A stretch of DNA of 64,000 bases from Pannonibacter sp. SL95 (GTDB lineage Bacteria > Pseudomonadota > Alphaproteobacteria > Rhizobiales > Stappiaceae): NCBI RefSeq assembly GCF_026672425.1, contig NZ_JAPPRC010000003.1, positions 62,001-126,000 of the forward strand, in the 5' to 3' direction. The notes under the pieces were generated by a model, which had not been told where the DNA came from, searched no databases, and was given only the letters and a program-made list of their open reading frames with translations. The position numbers and the translations under genes are program-made. Of the stretch, positions 63,028-64,000 are shown piece by piece; position 1 is the first letter of the stretch, and each line of letters begins with the position of its first letter.

Positions 63028-64000
63028 ATGAGACCAGGAAATCAAAACAAGCAGCGTATGCGGGGCAGGGGCCGCAAGGGTCCCAGTCCGCTTAACCGGA
63101 CGTTTGAATCGAACGGACCGGACGTGAAGATCCGCGGTACGGCTCTGCATATTGCCGAGAAGTACCAGCAGTTGGCCCGTGATGCGCATGCAGCCGGTGA
63201 CCGCGTGATGTCGGAAAACTATTTCCAGCACGCCGAACACTATCTGCGCATCGTTGCCGCTGCTCAGCCCAACATGCTCTCCGCCAATGGCCTGCGTTTC
63301 GACGGCAGCCAGGACGATGAGGACGATGAAGATCAGGGCGGCGAGCGCTACGAGCAGTTCGAGCGGCCAGAACGTTCCGAGCGTTCCGAGCGTCCAGACC
63401 GCGCCGAGCGTCCGGATCGCCAGGATCGTTCCGACCGTCAGGATCGCTATGAGCGCCAGGACCGCAACGAGCAGTCCGAGCGCGGCGAGAGGCCTGAGCG
63501 CGGCGACCGCTACGACCGGGGTGATCGCCCCGAGCGGAGCGAACGCGCCGGACGTCCGGATCGCAGCGAGCGCCCCGAGCGTGGTGACCGTGCCGAGCGC
63601 CCCGACCGCGCTGAGCGGTCAGAGCGTCCTGAACGGGGTGAACGCCCTGAGCGTGGCGATCGTGCTGAACGTGGCAATCGCGGCGACCGCCGCGAGCGTG
63701 GTGATCGCTATGACCGCGCCGCACGTCCGGTCGATATCGTTACCGCCGATACGCCGCAGCCCTTCATCGACCATATGCCGGTCGTCGAGGTCAACGGCCA
63801 CGGCAACCGGGCAGCGCCCGTGCAGGATCTGATCGAGGATCAGGTGCACGAGGTCAACCTCGAGGGCGACGACGACAAGCCGCGCCGCCGTCTTCGTGGC
63901 ACCCGTGGCCGCGGCCAGCGTCGTGGCGACGAGGGCGATGCCCCGGAAGTTGCCGTCAACGCCGAGCCGGCACCGGCTCCCGTTGAAGCTGCTGTCGAGG
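63028..64000 (+). CDS. DUF4167 domain protein with Arg-rich repeat tract (3' partial)
   Basis: The first 324 codons are visible; the gene runs off the window. The N-terminal DUF4167 domain (about 1-90) reads MRPGNQNKQRMRGRGR, then LNRTFESNGPDVKIRG and KYQQLARDAHAAGDRVMSENYFQHAEHYLRI, a strongly conserved alphaproteobacterial block. A tract of degenerate E/D-R-P/G/S repeats (about 105-232) follows, then RRLRGTRGRGQRR and an Ala/Pro/Glu-rich region. The composition suggests RNA or ribosome association, but the function is unknown. AGG lies close before ATG 63028. Confidence 0.9.
   Translation, partial: MRPGNQNKQRMRGRGRKGPSPLNRTFESNGPDVKIRGTALHIAEKYQQLARDAHAAGDRVMSENYFQHAEHYLRIVAAAQPNMLSANGLRFDGSQDDEDDEDQGGERYEQFERPERSERSERPDRAERPDRQDRSDRQDRYERQDRNEQSERGERPERGDRYDRGDRPERSERAGRPDRSERPERGDRAERPDRAERSERPERGERPERGDRAERGNRGDRRERGDRYDRAARPVDIVTADTPQPFIDHMPVVEVNGHGNRAAPVQDLIEDQVHEVNLEGDDDKPRRRLRGTRGRGQRRGDEGDAPEVAVNAEPAPAPVEAAVE
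63340..63723 (+). repeat. Low-complexity GAGCG-type coding repeat
   Basis: Within the DUF4167 gene, degenerate short units (GAGCGxxCCGAGCG and GACCGC variants) repeat for about 380 bp, encoding Arg alternating with Glu/Asp, Pro, Gly and Ser. The units vary in codon use, so the tract is old or mutates by slippage. It leaves long open frames on other frames and on the opposite strand, which are by-products. Confidence 0.85.

Noticed and set aside
63340-63723. Possible CRISPR-like array
   Set aside because: The repeats are short, degenerate and in frame within a coding gene, with no regular spacers.
63092-63724. Minus-strand and alternative-frame proteins in the DUF4167 repeat tract
   Set aside because: They are periodic low-complexity products of the coding repeat, not independent genes.

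Overview
The window is high-GC bacterial chromosome with the gene content of an alphaproteobacterium, most likely Hyphomicrobiales (Rhizobiales), possibly near Stappiaceae. That placement is inferred from gene order and family membership, not from a search. Supporting signs are DUF2794, DUF1178 and DUF4167 genes, a secA/parvulin/argJ/mutT block, a ubiG-lysC-ptsP-prfA-prmC block, methylsuccinyl-CoA dehydrogenase, class I PHA synthase with a phasin, and a full C-P lyase operon led by phnF. It looks like chromosome backbone: I see no prophage, IS element, CRISPR array or defence island.

Layout. 1-1.6 kb: the end of a urea ABC transporter operon (urtD cut by the window edge, urtE), with a palindromic repeat between the two genes. 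1.7-4.6 kb: a large AsmA-like protein. 4.65-13.5 kb: the phosphonate cluster. The minus-strand order is phnG-H-I-J-K-L, a hexapeptide acetyltransferase-like gene, a DUF1045 2H-phosphoesterase, phnM and phnN; phnF is divergent. Together they carry out C-P bond cleavage to feed phosphate into ribose phosphate metabolism. The phnG/phnF gap holds a PhnF-type palindrome and a Pho-box-like repeat. 13.5-15.1 kb: a CYTH-CHAD gene broken by a frameshift.

15-33 kb: housekeeping and small genes. These include a cupin, a YkgJ protein, tRNA-Leu(CAA), DedA, DsbB, a metallopeptidase, Ppa, GNAT, DUF2794, a Bax-inhibitor-1 protein, a YbbAP-like ABC exporter with divergent TesA-like esterase, an aldo/keto reductase, ThpR, a YkvA protein, a TetR/NADPH-quinone-reductase pair with clear operators, methylsuccinyl-CoA dehydrogenase (ethylmalonyl-CoA pathway), BrkB and a DMT permease. 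33.9-42.4 kb: a chemoreceptor, a ferredoxin-reductase-type flavoprotein with a hairpin leader, a glycosyltransferase-like gene with an alpha/beta hydrolase, a PfkB sugar kinase with a LacI-type palindrome, an L,D-transpeptidase, and a class III cyclase with substituted active-site residues.

42.5-64 kb: a 171-bp palindromic element, then secA, parvulin PPIase, argJ, mutT, a lone Flp pilin, an NDUFAF5-like methyltransferase, comF, grxC, a nitrilase-family amidase, DUF1178, phasin and phaC, an alpha/beta hydrolase, ubiG, lysC, ptsP, prfA, prmC, and the start of a DUF4167 protein with a long Arg-rich repeat tract.

No clearly new multi-gene system is visible. The items most worth a second look are the two auxiliary genes of the phn operon, the atypical cyclase, the two large palindromic elements, the possible small RNA near 20 kb, and the regulatory palindromes.
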